A stretch of 64,000 nucleotides of DNA from Prevotella melaninogenica (GCF_018127965.1 NZ_CP072349.1:562001-626000); one strand, 5' to 3'; shown: positions 9,171 to 19,646, counted from the stretch's first letter. Notes: generated from the sequence alone by a model not told the origin. Made by a program: numbers and translations.

Positions 9171-10253
9171 ATGAAAAAGTTTTTGATTGCACTTTCGATG
9201 CTCGCTATGGGTATCACAAGTACACAAGCTCAGGTAGCTTACGAGAAGGCTAAAGCATTTGACAACATTTACCTCGGTGTAGAGGGTGGTGTTATGGGTC
9301 CTCTTAATCTTAGTCATTTCACTCCTCTTAACGCTGCAGCTGGTCTTAAGCTCGGTAAGCAGTTCAGCCCAGTTTATGGTGCAAACCTCGAGGGTCTCGC
9401 ATTCTTCGGTGATAACCGTTGGCAGACAGGTTCTTTAGGTTTCTCTAACAGTCACACAATTGTTCGTGCCATCAACCTCGGTTTGAATGGTACTATCAAC
9501 TTCACAAACCTTTTCTGCGAGTACAACCCAGATCGTCGTTTCGAGGTAGGCGCTGAGGCAGGTATCGGTTACTGGATCACTTACGGTGACAAGCACATCA
9601 TCCAGACTTCTAACACTGGTGATGATACAGAGTTGACAGCTAAGACTGGTCTTACTTTCGCTTACAACCTCGGTGAGAAGAGAGCTTGGCAGCTTTATGT
9701 AGAGCCAGCTGTTCTCTGGAACCTTACACACGGTCCTGGCGATGCTATCCAGTTCGGTAAGCACGCAGCTCAGCTCGGTCTCTTCGTAGGTCTTAACTAC
9801 AAGTTCAAGACTTCTAATGGTACACACAACTTCAAGGTTTGGAATGTTGGTCAGTTGAACGATGAGATTAACTCTCTCCGTGATCAGCTTAACGCTAAGC
9901 CAAAGGAGGTTGTTAAGGAAGTTGTTAAGGAAGTTGTTAAGGAGGTTCCTGTACAGACAACTCAGACTCTCTGTATTGATAACTTGGTATTCGTAACATT
10001 TGCTCAGGGTAAGTACTTCCTCACAAACGAGGCTAAGAAGGCTCTTGATGATGTTAAGGCAGGTCGTCACGTACAGATCGTAGGTACAGCTTCTCCAGAG
10101 GGTTCTAAGGCATTTAACGATCGCCTCTCTCAGAACCGTGCAGACGTTGTTGCTAAGTATCTCCAGAGTCGTGGTGTCATCGTTGACGAGGCTAAGGGTC
10201 AGGGTGTACAGGGTGTAACTTCTAACCGTTTGGCTGTTGTTTACGTTAAGTAA
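9171..10253 (+). CDS. OmpA-family outer-membrane protein
   Basis: 360 residues. Signal peptide MKKFLIALSMLAMGITSTQAQ; an N-terminal 8-strand-type barrel (about 25-210); a linker with three VVKE repeats (encoded by near-identical 12-bp DNA repeats at 9907-9942); and a C-terminal OmpA peptidoglycan-binding domain (about 265-360) with the helix signature QIVGTASPEGSKAFNDRLSQNRADVVAKYL. It ties the outer membrane to peptidoglycan and is usually among the most abundant outer-membrane proteins of Prevotella and Porphyromonas (Pgm6/7-like). Codon use is strongly biased (CTC, AAG, GGT), consistent with high expression. It is a single gene with its own promoter and terminator. Confidence 0.92.
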   Translation: MKKFLIALSMLAMGITSTQAQVAYEKAKAFDNIYLGVEGGVMGPLNLSHFTPLNAAAGLKLGKQFSPVYGANLEGLAFFGDNRWQTGSLGFSNSHTIVRAINLGLNGTINFTNLFCEYNPDRRFEVGAEAGIGYWITYGDKHIIQTSNTGDDTELTAKTGLTFAYNLGEKRAWQLYVEPAVLWNLTHGPGDAIQFGKHAAQLGLFVGLNYKFKTSNGTHNFKVWNVGQLNDEINSLRDQLNAKPKEVVKEVVKEVVKEVPVQTTQTLCIDNLVFVTFAQGKYFLTNEAKKALDDVKAGRHVQIVGTASPEGSKAFNDRLSQNRADVVAKYLQSRGVIVDEAKGQGVQGVTSNRLAVVYVK

Positions 10254-10302
10254 TTAAGCTATAAATTAGCTAACCTTAATAAGGTTGGTTGACTGAAATA
10301 AT

Positions 10303-10341
10303 AAACAGGGATGAATCTTTAAGGTTTGTCCCTGTTTTTTT
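10303..10341 (+). terminator. Rho-independent terminator of the OmpA gene
   Basis: 9-bp stem AAACAGGGA/TCCCTGTTT (10303-10311 with 10329-10337) with a run of T behind it, 50 bp after the stop codon. Confidence 0.75.
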
Positions 10342-10469
10342 ATGTCTTGTTTTATTCGTTTCTTACCTATTATACTTTATTTATCTACGTAAGAAAAATA
10401 TATCGAGCTGTGAAACAGAGTATCATTTGTAAATTAGACCATAAATAATAGAATACCTCTCTGTTTTAT

Positions 10470-10500
10470 TTTGCCCTTTAATCAATTTAGCGTACCTTTG
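10470..10500 (+). promoter_or_regulatory. Consensus promoter of dxs-trkA-trkH
   Basis: TTTG (10470-10473), exactly 19 bp, TACCTTTG (10493-10500). Transcription should begin near 10507, which rules out the TTG at 10503 as start and supports the ATG at 10524. Confidence 0.75.
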
Positions 10501-10523
10501 CATTGATTTCATGTTATTTGATA

Positions 10524-12443
10524 ATGTCAAAGGAAAATAGATTCTACCTTTTAAATAAAATACAAACGCCTGCAGACTTGCGTAAGCTTTCTTTGGATGA
10601 TTTACCAAAGTTATGTCAGCAGTTGCGGAAGGATATTATAGAAGAGGTTGCCGTTAATCCAGGTCATCTTGGCTCCAGCTTAGGTGCAACTGAAATAACG
10701 GTGGCGTGCCACTATGTTTTTAATACTCCAGAAGATCGTATCGTATGGGATGTCGGTCATCAAGCATACGGTCATAAGATTCTGACGGGTCGTCGTGAGA
10801 ACTTCTGTAATAACCGTAAGTTAAATGGTTTGATGCCATTCCCTTCTCCTTTTGAGAGCGAGTATGATACCTTTACTTGTGGACATGCCTCTAACTCTAT
10901 CTCGGCTGCCTTGGGCATGGCTGTTGCTTCTAATATTACGAAGCAGCATCGTCATGTCGTTGCTATTATTGGCGATGGAGCCATGAGTGGTGGTTTGGCT
11001 TTCGAGGGTCTGAACAATGTTTCCAGCCAACCTAATGACTTACTTATCATTCTTAATGACAATGACATGTCTATTGATAGGGCAGTGGGTGGTATGGAAC
11101 AGTACTTGTTGAAGCTTGACACCAACGAGACATACAACCGTTTGCGTTTCAAGGCGTCACAATGGTTGCATGATAAAGGCTTATTGAATGATGAACGTCG
11201 AAAGGGCTTACTGCGTTTTAACAATGCCCTTAAGTCAGCCTTAGCACATCAGCAGAATATGTTCGAAGGTATGAATATTCGTTACTTCGGACCTTTTGAT
11301 GGGAATAATGTTGAAGAGTTGGTTCGTATTCTTCGTCAGTTGAAGGATATGAAGGGACCAAAACTACTCCATTTACACACCAAGAAGGGTAAGGGATATG
11401 AGCCTGCTGAGAAGAGTGCGACGGTATGGCATGCTCCAGGTAAGTTTGATCCAGAAACAGGTGAGCGTATTGTGCAAGACTGTAGCAATGAACCACCTAA
11501 ATTTCAAGATGTGTTTGGAAAGACGCTATTAGAACTTGCAAAGAAGAATCCTCGTATTGTTGGTGTTACGCCTGCCATGCCAACGGGTTGTTCTATGAAT
11601 ATAATGATGAAGGCTATGCCTGACCGTACCTTTGATGTGGGTATTGCGGAGGCACATGCAGTTACTTTCTCAGCTGGTATGGCAAAGGATGGTTTACAGC
11701 CTTTCTGTAATATCTATAGTGCCTTCTCACAGCGTGCATATGATAGTATTATCCACGATGCTGCTATACTCAACCTCCCTGTAGTCCTTTGTTTGGACCG
11801 TGCAGGATTGGTAGGGGAAGATGGTGCGACGCATCATGGTGCTTTTGATATGGCTTTCTTGCGTCCAATTCCTAATCTTACAATAGCCTCTCCGATGGAC
11901 GAACGTGAACTTCGCAGATTGATGTACACGGCACAGTTGCCTGATAAGGGTACTTTTGTGATTCGTTATCCACGTGGTAATGGTGTTTTAACTGATTGGG
12001 AGTGTCCGCTGAAAGAGATAGAGATAGGAACAGGACGTCGTCTTCATGATGGCTGGGATGTTGCTGTATTGAGTATCGGACCTATTGGTAATGACGTTGA
12101 AAAGGCTATAAAACTGATAGAGAGTGCTGAATCTCCAAATACAGAAGGTCATTGTCCATCAATCGCACACTATGACATGCGTTTCCTGAAACCATTAGAC
12201 GATAAACTTCTTGAAGAGGTTGCAAGTCGTTTCTCACGCATCATAACGATAGAAGATGGTGTACGTAATGGTGGATTAGGTTCTGCTGTTACAGAGTGGA
12301 TGAGCGATCATGGCTATACACCACAGATAACTCGTATGGGTATGCCTGATCATTTTGTAGAGCAGGGAACGGTACAGCAGCTACGTGAAATCTGTGGAAT
12401 AGATCTTGAAAGTATCAAGAAAGAGCTAATTAAGGCTAACTGA
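10524..12443 (+). CDS. dxs: 1-deoxy-D-xylulose-5-phosphate synthase
   Basis: 639 residues from the ATG at 10524; an upstream in-frame TTG lies on the promoter and is not used. The enzyme condenses pyruvate and glyceraldehyde 3-phosphate to DXP, the first step of the non-mevalonate isoprenoid pathway and a supply for thiamine and pyridoxal. Thiamine diphosphate signatures are present: [13 protein letters not shown], then [16 protein letters not shown] with metal-binding residues. The pyrimidine-binding transketolase-like middle domain ([17 protein letters not shown]) and C-terminal domain follow. It is about the usual length of 620-640. trkA follows after 49 bp, an order I recognise from other Bacteroidales. 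Confidence 0.97.
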   Translation: MSKENRFYLLNKIQTPADLRKLSLDDLPKLCQQLRKDIIEEVAVNPGHLGSSLGATEITVACHYVFNTPEDRIVWDVGHQAYGHKILTGRRENFCNNRKLNGLMPFPSPFESEYDTFTCGHASNSISAALGMAVASNITKQHRHVVAIIGDGAMSGGLAFEGLNNVSSQPNDLLIILNDNDMSIDRAVGGMEQYLLKLDTNETYNRLRFKASQWLHDKGLLNDERRKGLLRFNNALKSALAHQQNMFEGMNIRYFGPFDGNNVEELVRILRQLKDMKGPKLLHLHTKKGKGYEPAEKSATVWHAPGKFDPETGERIVQDCSNEPPKFQDVFGKTLLELAKKNPRIVGVTPAMPTGCSMNIMMKAMPDRTFDVGIAEAHAVTFSAGMAKDGLQPFCNIYSAFSQRAYDSIIHDAAILNLPVVLCLDRAGLVGEDGATHHGAFDMAFLRPIPNLTIASPMDERELRRLMYTAQLPDKGTFVIRYPRGNGVLTDWECPLKEIEIGTGRRLHDGWDVAVLSIGPIGNDVEKAIKLIESAESPNTEGHCPSIAHYDMRFLKPLDDKLLEEVASRFSRIITIEDGVRNGGLGSAVTEWMSDHGYTPQITRMGMPDHFVEQGTVQQLREICGIDLESIKKELIKAN

Positions 12444-12492
12444 TAATTTATCACTTACCCCTCACCATCGTTCAAACGAAAAAGAAAAAGAA

Positions 12493-13833
12493 ATGAAAAT
12501 CATCATAGCAGGAGCATACGCCATAGGAACTTACCTGGCAAAACTGCTTTCTCGTAACATGCAGGATATCGTACTCATGGATGAGAACCCAGAGAATCTG
12601 GAGAAAATCAGTAGTGAGTACGACTTGCTAACTATGGAATGTTCACCTACGAATATCAAGGGATTGAAAGAGGCGGGTGTTGAACATGCCGACCTCTTTA
12701 TCGCTGTTACTCCAAGTGAATCGGGTAATATCGCAGCTTGTGTTATGGCGCATCAGTTAGGTGCAAAGAAGACTGTTGCACGTGTAGACAATCCAGAATA
12801 TGTTGAAGAACAGAATAAGGAGTTGTTCCGTCAGATGGGTGTCAGTGATATTATCTATCCAGAAATCCTTGCAGCAAGGGATATTATCAATGGCTTGAAG
12901 ATGTCATGGGTTCGCCAGCGATGGGATGTACATGATGGGGCATTGGTAATGTTGGGTATCAAACTGCGCGAAACTTGTGAGATACTCAACCGTCCTTTGA
13001 AAGATATTAGTGGTCCTGATGATCCTTATCATGTAGTCGCTATTAAGCGCAATGAAGATACAATCATTCCTGGAGGTAATGATACCTTGCAGTTATATGA
13101 CTTGGTTTATTTCATGACCACAAAGCAGTATATTCCGTATGTTCGTAAGATTGTTGGTAAGGAACAATATGTCGATGTACAGAATGTTATCTTTATGGGC
13201 GGTGGTAAGACTGCTGCACGTGCCGTAAAGATGCTGCCTGAATATATGAATGCGAAGATTATCGAGTTGAACCCTGCTCGTTGTGAGGTTCTGAACGATG
13301 CCTTTAGTGAAGATAGATTGGTCATTAATGGTGATGGACGTGATATTGGTTTGTTACAAGAAGAAGGTATTCGCCATACACAAGCCTTTGTGGCTTTGAC
13401 TTCTAATGCTGAAACAAATATTTTGGCTTGTCTGACTGCTAAGCGATTAGGTGTTCGTAAGACGGTAGCATCCGTAGAAAACTTTGATTATGTTGGTACA
13501 GCAGATGGTCTTGATATTGGTACTATTATCAATAAAAAGGCACTTGCTGCCAGCCATATTTATCAGATGATGCTTGATGCAAACGTAGCTAACGTAAAGT
13601 TTCTTATGTCTATCAATGCTGATGTGGCAGAGTTCGTACCAAGTCCAGACTCAAAGATAACCCGAAAGGTAGTAAGAGAGTTAAATCTTCCTAAGGGAGT
13701 GACTATCGGTGGACTTGTAAGAAACAAAGAAGGAATGCTTGTTTCTGGTAATACACAGATTGAAGCAGGCGACTCTGTTGTGGTCTTCTGTTATAATGTT
13801 GATATGAAAAAGGTGGAGAAATTATTTATTTAA
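12493..13833 (+). CDS. trkA: Trk potassium uptake regulatory subunit TrkA
   Basis: 446 residues with two Rossmann RCK modules in tandem. The first begins IIAGAYAIGTYLAKLLSRNM with the acidic ribose-binding end of strand 2 (LMDENPENL). The second begins near residue 230 (VIFMGGGKTAARAVKML, then IIELNPARCE). Each is followed by a TrkA_C domain. This cytoplasmic ring protein binds NAD(H) or nucleotides and gates the TrkH channel. The first glycine motif reads GAYAIG rather than the more usual GAGEVG, a small departure in the nucleotide loop. trkH begins 2 bp after the stop, so the two are co-translated. Confidence 0.95.
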   Translation: MKIIIAGAYAIGTYLAKLLSRNMQDIVLMDENPENLEKISSEYDLLTMECSPTNIKGLKEAGVEHADLFIAVTPSESGNIAACVMAHQLGAKKTVARVDNPEYVEEQNKELFRQMGVSDIIYPEILAARDIINGLKMSWVRQRWDVHDGALVMLGIKLRETCEILNRPLKDISGPDDPYHVVAIKRNEDTIIPGGNDTLQLYDLVYFMTTKQYIPYVRKIVGKEQYVDVQNVIFMGGGKTAARAVKMLPEYMNAKIIELNPARCEVLNDAFSEDRLVINGDGRDIGLLQEEGIRHTQAFVALTSNAETNILACLTAKRLGVRKTVASVENFDYVGTADGLDIGTIINKKALAASHIYQMMLDANVANVKFLMSINADVAEFVPSPDSKITRKVVRELNLPKGVTIGGLVRNKEGMLVSGNTQIEAGDSVVVFCYNVDMKKVEKLFI

Positions 13834-13835
13834 CC

Positions 13836-15293
13836 ATGCTTAATCTGAAACTTATTTCCAAGATTCTTGGCTCCTTGTTATGGATAGAAGGTGTACTGAT
13901 GCTCAGTTGTCTATTCGTGTCATTGTTTTATAATGGCAGTGACATTATACCATTCGTGTGGAGTATTCTCATAACAGTAGGTGCTGGTATTATCTTCCGA
14001 TTGTTAGGTCGCCATGCTGACAACCTTTTAGGACGTCGTGATGCTTATTTTGTTGTAACGATATCTTGGATTCTTTTTACGATATTCGGTACACTTCCCT
14101 TTATGATTAGCGGTGGTATTGGGAGTTTTACTGATGCTTTCTTCGAGGCAATATCAGGTTTTACAACGACTGGTGCTACGATTATAGACTATCCAGAACG
14201 GCTGCCAAAAGGACTCCTCTTTTGGCGTTCTCTGACACAATGGATTGGTGGATTGGGAATAGTATTCTTTACTATAGCTATTCTCCCTTCTATGGTGGGT
14301 GGTTCAGTAAAGGTCTTTGCGGCTGAAGCGACTGGTCCTATCAAGAGTAAGCTACATCCACGACTAAGCACAAGTGCTAAGTGGATATGGGTAGTTTATT
14401 TGGTTCTGACTACTGCCTGTATTCTATCTTATAAGGTATGTGGTATGGGGTGGTTTGATGCTTTCAACTATTCAATGACCAGTACAGCGACGGGTGGATT
14501 CTCTACGGAGAGCGGTTCTATCACAACCTTTCATTCTCCAGCAGAGGAGTATGTCTGTGCATTATTCTGTTTCCTATCTGGTGTCAACTTCACATTGCTA
14601 TATGCTTCGGCAGCAGGATTAGATATTAAGAAGCTCATAAAGAATAGCGAGTTCCGTTTCTATACCATTATGGTATTCTCATTTGCTATCTTTATTGCTT
14701 TTGAACTTGTTTATCGTAATCATTATGATATAGAGCATGCCTTCCGTAGTGCGCTCTTCCAAGTTGTTTCCTTTATAACAACGACAGGACTTTTCAGTGA
14801 TGATGCTGCTAAATGGCCTCATGTCACATGGGTTGTCTTGGCTGCTTGTATGTTCTTTGGAGGCTGTTCTGGTTCTACCAGTGGTGGTATCAAGAGTATT
14901 CGTGGTGTGATGTTATTAAAGGTGGTGCGTAATGAGTTCCGACAGATACTCCACCCTAATGCTGTCTTACCAATGAAGGTTGATGGAGTGAATATACCAC
15001 AGTCAAAGCGTGTAACACTTTTAGGTTTCATCGGACTTTATCTTATTCTGACGCTCTTCTGTGCTTTTACGATGATTGCCTTTGGTATTGATAACACGAA
15101 TGCTATCACAATTACGTTGAGTTGTTTGGGTAATGTTGGACCTACATTGGGTATGGAAATTGGTCCTACAATGTCATGGGCACAGTTGCCAGACTTTGCA
15201 AAGTGGATTTGTTCATTCCTCATGCTTGTAGGTCGTTTGGAACTATTTACGGTCTTGGTACTCTTCTCTCCAGCTTTCTGGAAGGAAAACTAA
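13836..15293 (+). CDS. trkH: Trk potassium channel/transporter subunit TrkH
   Basis: 485 residues, an inner-membrane K+ uptake protein built of four membrane-pore-membrane repeats. Selectivity-filter glycines can be seen in each pore loop: ISGFTTTGAT, STATGGFST, SFITTTGLF and CLGNVGPTLG. It begins 2 bp after trkA and works with that subunit. A rigid hydrophobic start (GSLLWIEGVLMLSC) fits the first helix. The operon ends here; the next 463 bp hold only a repeat array. Confidence 0.95.
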   Translation: MLNLKLISKILGSLLWIEGVLMLSCLFVSLFYNGSDIIPFVWSILITVGAGIIFRLLGRHADNLLGRRDAYFVVTISWILFTIFGTLPFMISGGIGSFTDAFFEAISGFTTTGATIIDYPERLPKGLLFWRSLTQWIGGLGIVFFTIAILPSMVGGSVKVFAAEATGPIKSKLHPRLSTSAKWIWVVYLVLTTACILSYKVCGMGWFDAFNYSMTSTATGGFSTESGSITTFHSPAEEYVCALFCFLSGVNFTLLYASAAGLDIKKLIKNSEFRFYTIMVFSFAIFIAFELVYRNHYDIEHAFRSALFQVVSFITTTGLFSDDAAKWPHVTWVVLAACMFFGGCSGSTSGGIKSIRGVMLLKVVRNEFRQILHPNAVLPMKVDGVNIPQSKRVTLLGFIGLYLILTLFCAFTMIAFGIDNTNAITITLSCLGNVGPTLGMEIGPTMSWAQLPDFAKWICSFLMLVGRLELFTVLVLFSPAFWKEN

Positions 15294-15382
15294 GAGTAAA
15301 CAAAGGCTTTCTTCCTGTTTGACTCGTACGGAAATCACAACTTCTACAGGACTTTGTTACTCCTGTGTTACCAATGATAGTG

Positions 15383-15466
15383 AATTATTTTCATGAAAAG
15401 AAATATTTATTTTCACAAGAAAAAATATTTCTTTTCATGAAGAAAAAGATTTATTATCGTGAAAGT
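15383..15466. repeat. TTTTCATG palindrome array, copy 2
   Basis: Four units like those at 8665-8744: one full TTTTCATGAAAA palindrome followed by degenerate units, again with AAATATTTC spacers. It occupies the middle of the 463-bp gene-free gap 15294-15756; the rest of that gap is AT-rich with nothing recognisable. Confidence 0.7.
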
Positions 15467-15756
15467 AAATAGTTGATAACTGTAAATACTTTCTCTATTT
15501 ACTCTCCTTTGGATGTTATATAGTGTGTTATACGATGTCAAAAGTGCTTTGTTTTTATTTGCTAAAAGGGAATAAAACAATAATAAGAACTATGAGCATT
15601 AGGGTATAATGCTCCGGTTTGGGTATAATGTGGACCACAAAAACTATTATACAAACTTCTTATCAGTCTTTTAACAGTAATTGTGTTGGAAATAAGTTGA
15701 TAATGTGTAAATTTGTGACCGATAAACTTAAATATCATAACCAAAACGCACTATAA

Positions 15757-16380
15757 ATGAAAAAGAACAAATTATTGATTTTAGTTGTTGCACTTATGGC
15801 AACACTTTCACTTACTGCTTGTCTGAATGATGATTATGAAGAGCAGGCAAAACGAAATCTCCCAACTGCTGCAGAACTGAAGGCTGCAAGCCATACTATT
15901 CAAGGTCTTTATCATGGTAAACTTTCCAGATATGGTCTAAACGAACGGGAACAGATCGAAAGGCAGGATTCTGTCAGTACCACTTGGGAAATCAAAGATG
16001 ATACAACCCTCATCATCAAAAATATCCCAACTAAGATGTTGACAGCAAGTATCATTGATACTAACTTAAAGCAGGCGGTTGAGGCTTTACCAAATCAGGA
16101 GATTAAGTGTGCTATTGGCGTATTCAGTGTGAAGCCAATCCTCTTCTATATTGCCCCTTATCGTTTGGAATTAGGCAAGATTACTTATGGTGGTAAAACC
16201 CATGATATTGCTATCGATTTCCTTTTCAAAGCAGATTATACCTATGGTGGTTATGATACTGACCGCAAGGTGCTTGGTGCTCGCCTTTTAGAGGCAGGAA
16301 TGGTTGTTGATGGTGTCTTCGACAAGTCTGTTAGTAAGGGTGCAGATAGCTTCTATCTTGCTTCTGAACCAAGAGTATAA
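15757..16380 (+). CDS. Lipoprotein of unknown function, DUF4840-like
   Basis: 207 residues. Signal peptide with lipobox SLTAC followed by LNDDYEEQ; acidic residues behind the cysteine are typical of exported Bacteroidetes lipoproteins. The rest has the feel of the DUF4840 family (TAAELKAASHTIQGLYHGKL; a beta-rich body), which has no known function. It is flanked by its own terminator. I am sure it is a real lipoprotein gene, less sure of the family name. Confidence 0.7.
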   Translation: MKKNKLLILVVALMATLSLTACLNDDYEEQAKRNLPTAAELKAASHTIQGLYHGKLSRYGLNEREQIERQDSVSTTWEIKDDTTLIIKNIPTKMLTASIIDTNLKQAVEALPNQEIKCAIGVFSVKPILFYIAPYRLELGKITYGGKTHDIAIDFLFKADYTYGGYDTDRKVLGARLLEAGMVVDGVFDKSVSKGADSFYLASEPRV

Positions 16381-16400
16381 GTTTTTAAAAACAGTATAAG

Positions 16401-16448
16401 CAAAAGTCCAGGATTTTCTTTTCAGAGATTCTCGGACTTTTGTTTTCT
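16401..16448 (+). terminator. Terminator after the DUF4840-like gene
   Basis: 9-bp stem CAAAAGTCC/GGACTTTTG (16401-16409 with 16434-16442), followed by TTTTC. Confidence 0.65.
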
Positions 16449-16568
16449 ATAATGGTTTAATCTTTAATGTTAAATAATGATAATTTATAGGGTTTGTAAC
16501 TTTATCGTACAATTTTATTTTATATTTTTGAAAAATAAATCTGATTTTTAACTAAAAACAAAACTTTT

Positions 16569-17137
16569 ATGAAGAAGAAAACTATTTTACTATTTTGTTT
16601 GCGTTGTTAAGTATGACAACTTCTTTTGCACAGAAGGTCTCTATCCCAGAACCTGAGTTTGCTGACCAAACATTTTTGCTTACTTCTAACACAGAGTATG
16701 TGAAATTGCCACGCGAATCTGGTGTTGTCAAGACAAAAGCGGGTGCATCGTTGTATCTTGTTGGTATTGGAAAGATAAAGACACGTATTACTTTGAGTGG
16801 TCCTACTTCATCTGTAACAGTACCTGCTGGTAAGGATGTTTGCCTTATTATTAAGGCTGCGAATAATTCAACCGACCCAGAGTCCTTTATTAATATCTTC
16901 CCATTTGAGGTAAAGGGTAAGGAACGTAGAGCACAATTGGCTGAAGCTGGAACGTTGTCTGCAACTAAAACAAACTCTCTTGGACAAATATCTTTTCAGG
17001 CTAAGAAGTACGGACAGAGTTCTTACTATATTGTTATAGAAGGTTTGAAGCCAGGTGAGTATGGTATCTCTTTGGGCGACCCTGACAAGCGAAATGAAAA
17101 AAATGATATGAAAATAACAACTTTCAGTGTAAAATAA
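16569..17137 (+). CDS. Secreted protein of unknown function; signal peptide broken by a 1-nt frameshift
   Basis: The long open frame covers 16595-17137 (about 180 codons) but has no ATG before 16613. The natural start is ATG at 16569, which reads MKKKTILLF and then runs into TAA after 13 codons. Adding one T to the T-run at 16593-16596 joins it to the long frame and gives a textbook signal peptide (MKKKTILLFLFALLSMTTSF, cleaved near AQ-KV). So the gene is one base short in its signal sequence, through a real mutation, a sequencing error, or a phase-variable tract. The mature protein is beta-rich (about 160 residues), with regular strands and a PGEYGISLGD motif. No family was recognised. Confidence 0.65.
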
Positions 17138-17161
17138 GGTTGTTTTTTTAGATGTAATGTA

Positions 17162-17204
17162 GCTGTGCCATCATTCTTAATAATGAGTGTTGGTGCAGTT
17201 TTTT
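17162..17204 (+). terminator. Imperfect terminator hairpin
   Basis: An imperfect stem-loop (inner TCATT/AATGA, outer CTGTGCCA against TGGTGCAG with mismatches) followed by six T, 25 bp after the stop of the secreted protein gene. Confidence 0.4.
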
Positions 17205-17307
17205 ATTAAGTAGGATTTATCTTACTATAAGGATATAATTTTGAGCGAATAGTTATATATGTTGTTTATGATTCTGCCATTTTGTCAGTCTTCCTCTGTT
17301 GGCATGT

Positions 17308-17360
17308 CATTTGTCTAGTTATCAGCGAACGACGCTGAAAGCGATAGCGACAGACAAATG
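17308..17360. promoter_or_regulatory. Inverted repeat upstream of dnaK
   Basis: 9-bp inverted repeat CATTTGTCT/AGACAAATG (17308-17316 with 17352-17360), each arm followed by or overlapping TGTCTAGT, inside an otherwise featureless 290-bp leader of dnaK. It is not a CIRCE element. A role in heat-shock control is only a guess. Confidence 0.3.
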
Positions 17361-17429
17361 TCTAGTAAAGCTACAGCAACAAGCGTCAATAACTGAATAC
17401 GAATAATAATAAAATAAAGATATACAATT

Positions 17430-19334
17430 ATGGGAAAGATTATTGGAATTGACTTAGGAACAACAAACTCTTGTGTTGCTGTATTTGAAGGTAATGAGCC
17501 AGTGGTAATCGCTAACAGTGAGGGTAAGCGTACTACACCTTCTATCGTGGGCTTCGTTGAAGGCGGCGAGCGTAAGGTGGGTGATCCAGCTAAGCGTCAG
17601 GCTATCACAAACCCAGAGAAGACGATTTACTCTATTAAGCGTTTCATGGGTGAGACCTACGACCAGTGTAAGAAAGAGGCTGAGCGTGTTCCATTCAAGG
17701 TTGTTAATGAGAGTGGCTATCCACGTGTACAGATTGACGACCGTAAATATACTCCACAGGAGATTTCTGCAATGATTCTGCAGAAGATGAAGAAGACTGC
17801 TGAGGACTACCTCGGCCAAGAAGTAACTGATGCAGTTATCACTGTACCTGCTTACTTCTCTGACTCACAGCGTCAGGCTACTAAGGAGGCTGGTCAGATT
17901 GCAGGTCTTAACGTACAGCGTATCGTGAATGAGCCTACTGCCGCAGCACTTGCTTATGGTGTTGATAAGGCTAATAAGGATATGAAGATTGCTGTATTCG
18001 ACCTTGGTGGTGGTACATTTGATATCTCTATCCTTGAGTTCGGTGGCGGTGTGTTCGAGGTACTTTCTACGAATGGTGATACTCACCTTGGTGGTGACGA
18101 CTTCGACCAGGTAATCATCGATTGGCTCGCTGACGGCTTTAAGTCTGAGGAGGGTATCGACTTGAGAAAGGATCCAATGGCAATGCAGCGTTTGAAGGAA
18201 GCTGCTGAGAAGGCTAAGATTGAGTTGTCAAGCTCTTCTTCTACAGAGATTAACTTGCCTTACATCACAGCTGAGGGTGGCGTTCCAAAGCACTTGGTAA
18301 AGACTTTGACTCGTTCACAGTTTGAGCAGTTGGCACATAGCCTCATCCAGGCTTGTCTCGTTCCTTGCCAGAATGCTATCCGCGACGCTAAGTTGCAGAC
18401 ATCAGATATCGATGAGGTTATCCTCGTAGGTGGTTCAAGCCGTATTCCTGCAGTGCAGACATTGGTTAAGAACTACTTCGGTAAGGAGCCTTCAAAGGGT
18501 GTAAACCCTGATGAGGTGGTTGCTGTTGGTGCAGCTATTCAGGGTGCTATCCTTAACAAGGAGAGCGGTGTAGGCGATATCGTATTGCTCGACGTTACTC
18601 CATTGACCCTCGGTATTGAGACCATGGGTGGCGTGATGACAAAACTCATCGATGCTAACTCTACTATCCCTTGCAAGAAGAGCGAGGTGTTCTCTACTGC
18701 AGCCGATAACCAGACAGAGGTTACTATCCACGTTCTGCAGGGTGAGCGTCCAATGGCAGCACAGAATAAGTCTATCGGTCAGTTCAACTTGACAGGTATT
18801 GCTCCAGCTCGTCGTGGTGTGCCACAGATTGAGGTAACATTCGACATCGACGCTAATGGTATCCTTAACGTATCTGCTAAGGATAAGGCAACAGGTAAGG
18901 AGCAGAGTATCCGCATCGAGGCTTCAAGTGGTTTGAGCGAGGATGAAATCAACCGTATGAAGGCTGAGGCTGAGCAGAACGCTGCAGCTGATAAGGCAGA
19001 GCGTGAGAAGATTGACAAGCTGAACCAGGCTGACTCAATGATCTTTACCACCGAGAACTTCTTAAAGGACAACGGTGATAAGATTCCAGCCGACCAGAAG
19101 TCAGGTATCGAGTCTGCTCTCCAGCAGCTCCGTGACGCTCACAAGTCTGGTGACGTTGCAGCCATCGACACTGCTATCAACAACCTCAACACCGTTATGC
19201 AGGCAGCATCACAGCAGATGTACAGCCAAGCAGGTGCACAGGCAGGTCCTCAGCCAGGTGCAGATGCTGGTCAGCAGGAGCAGCCAAAGCAGGATGACAC
19301 CATCCAAGATGCAGACTTTGAGGAAGTGAAGTAA
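17430..19334 (+). CDS. dnaK: Molecular chaperone DnaK (Hsp70)
   Basis: 634 residues; ATP-driven chaperone acting with DnaJ and GrpE on unfolded proteins in the cytoplasm. All Hsp70 signatures are present: [17 protein letters not shown] at the start, [31 protein letters not shown], the interdomain linker region [16 protein letters not shown], a substrate-binding beta domain and a helical lid. The tail is Gln/Ala/Gly rich and ends EEVK, close to the usual EEVK/EEVD-like ending. grpE and dnaJ are not adjacent. Strong codon bias suggests high expression. A small membrane protein gene follows after 19 bp, before the terminator. Confidence 0.98.
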   Translation: MGKIIGIDLGTTNSCVAVFEGNEPVVIANSEGKRTTPSIVGFVEGGERKVGDPAKRQAITNPEKTIYSIKRFMGETYDQCKKEAERVPFKVVNESGYPRVQIDDRKYTPQEISAMILQKMKKTAEDYLGQEVTDAVITVPAYFSDSQRQATKEAGQIAGLNVQRIVNEPTAAALAYGVDKANKDMKIAVFDLGGGTFDISILEFGGGVFEVLSTNGDTHLGGDDFDQVIIDWLADGFKSEEGIDLRKDPMAMQRLKEAAEKAKIELSSSSSTEINLPYITAEGGVPKHLVKTLTRSQFEQLAHSLIQACLVPCQNAIRDAKLQTSDIDEVILVGGSSRIPAVQTLVKNYFGKEPSKGVNPDEVVAVGAAIQGAILNKESGVGDIVLLDVTPLTLGIETMGGVMTKLIDANSTIPCKKSEVFSTAADNQTEVTIHVLQGERPMAAQNKSIGQFNLTGIAPARRGVPQIEVTFDIDANGILNVSAKDKATGKEQSIRIEASSGLSEDEINRMKAEAEQNAAADKAEREKIDKLNQADSMIFTTENFLKDNGDKIPADQKSGIESALQQLRDAHKSGDVAAIDTAINNLNTVMQAASQQMYSQAGAQAGPQPGADAGQQEQPKQDDTIQDADFEEVK

Positions 19335-19353
19335 ATAATTTTAAAAAAGAGAT

Positions 19354-19551
19354 ATGAATAATTTAGAAAACAATATGGCTGTTTTGACGGAATCAATTTC
19401 AAAAGTTGATTATAGCCCAAAGAATAATACTCAGTATGCACAGCTTGCTGTAGTGGGAATTTTTTTAGGAGTAGTGTGGGCAAGTGCAAAGGCTATGGAT
19501 TCTATTCAGTCTATTGCTAAGAGTAATACTTCTGCTAATGTTGCATCATAA
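19354..19551 (+). CDS. Small single-helix membrane protein behind dnaK
   Basis: 65 residues with one predicted membrane segment (QLAVVGIFLGVVWASAKAM) and polar ends. It starts 19 bp after dnaK and sits before the only terminator, so it is probably co-transcribed with the chaperone. No family was recognised. The clean start, the hydrophobic helix and the tight placement argue for a real gene. Confidence 0.55.
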   Translation: MNNLENNMAVLTESISKVDYSPKNNTQYAQLAVVGIFLGVVWASAKAMDSIQSIAKSNTSANVAS

Positions 19552-19571
19552 AATATAGGAGTGATGAAAAG

Positions 19572-19613
19572 AAATCGCAGTAATCCGATAGTGGGTTGCT
19601 GCGATTTGTTTTT
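19572..19613 (+). terminator. Terminator of the dnaK unit
   Basis: 9-bp stem AAATCGCAG/CTGCGATTT (19572-19580 with 19599-19607), then GTTTTTT. Confidence 0.75.
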
Positions 19614-19646
19614 TATATAGTACTATGAAATTAGGAGGATTAAAGT

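Noticed and set aside
9435..10070. 211-codon minus-strand frame within the OmpA gene
   Set aside because: Antisense shadow produced by the strong codon bias of the porin gene; leucine/asparagine-rich with repeated NNFLNN from the VVKE repeats.
10503..10523. TTG start adding seven codons to dxs
   Set aside because: It lies 3 bp after the -7 box, upstream of the expected transcription start.
17308..17360. CIRCE heat-shock operator before dnaK
   Set aside because: The arms do not match TTAGCACTC/GAGTGCTAA and the spacing is 35 instead of 9.
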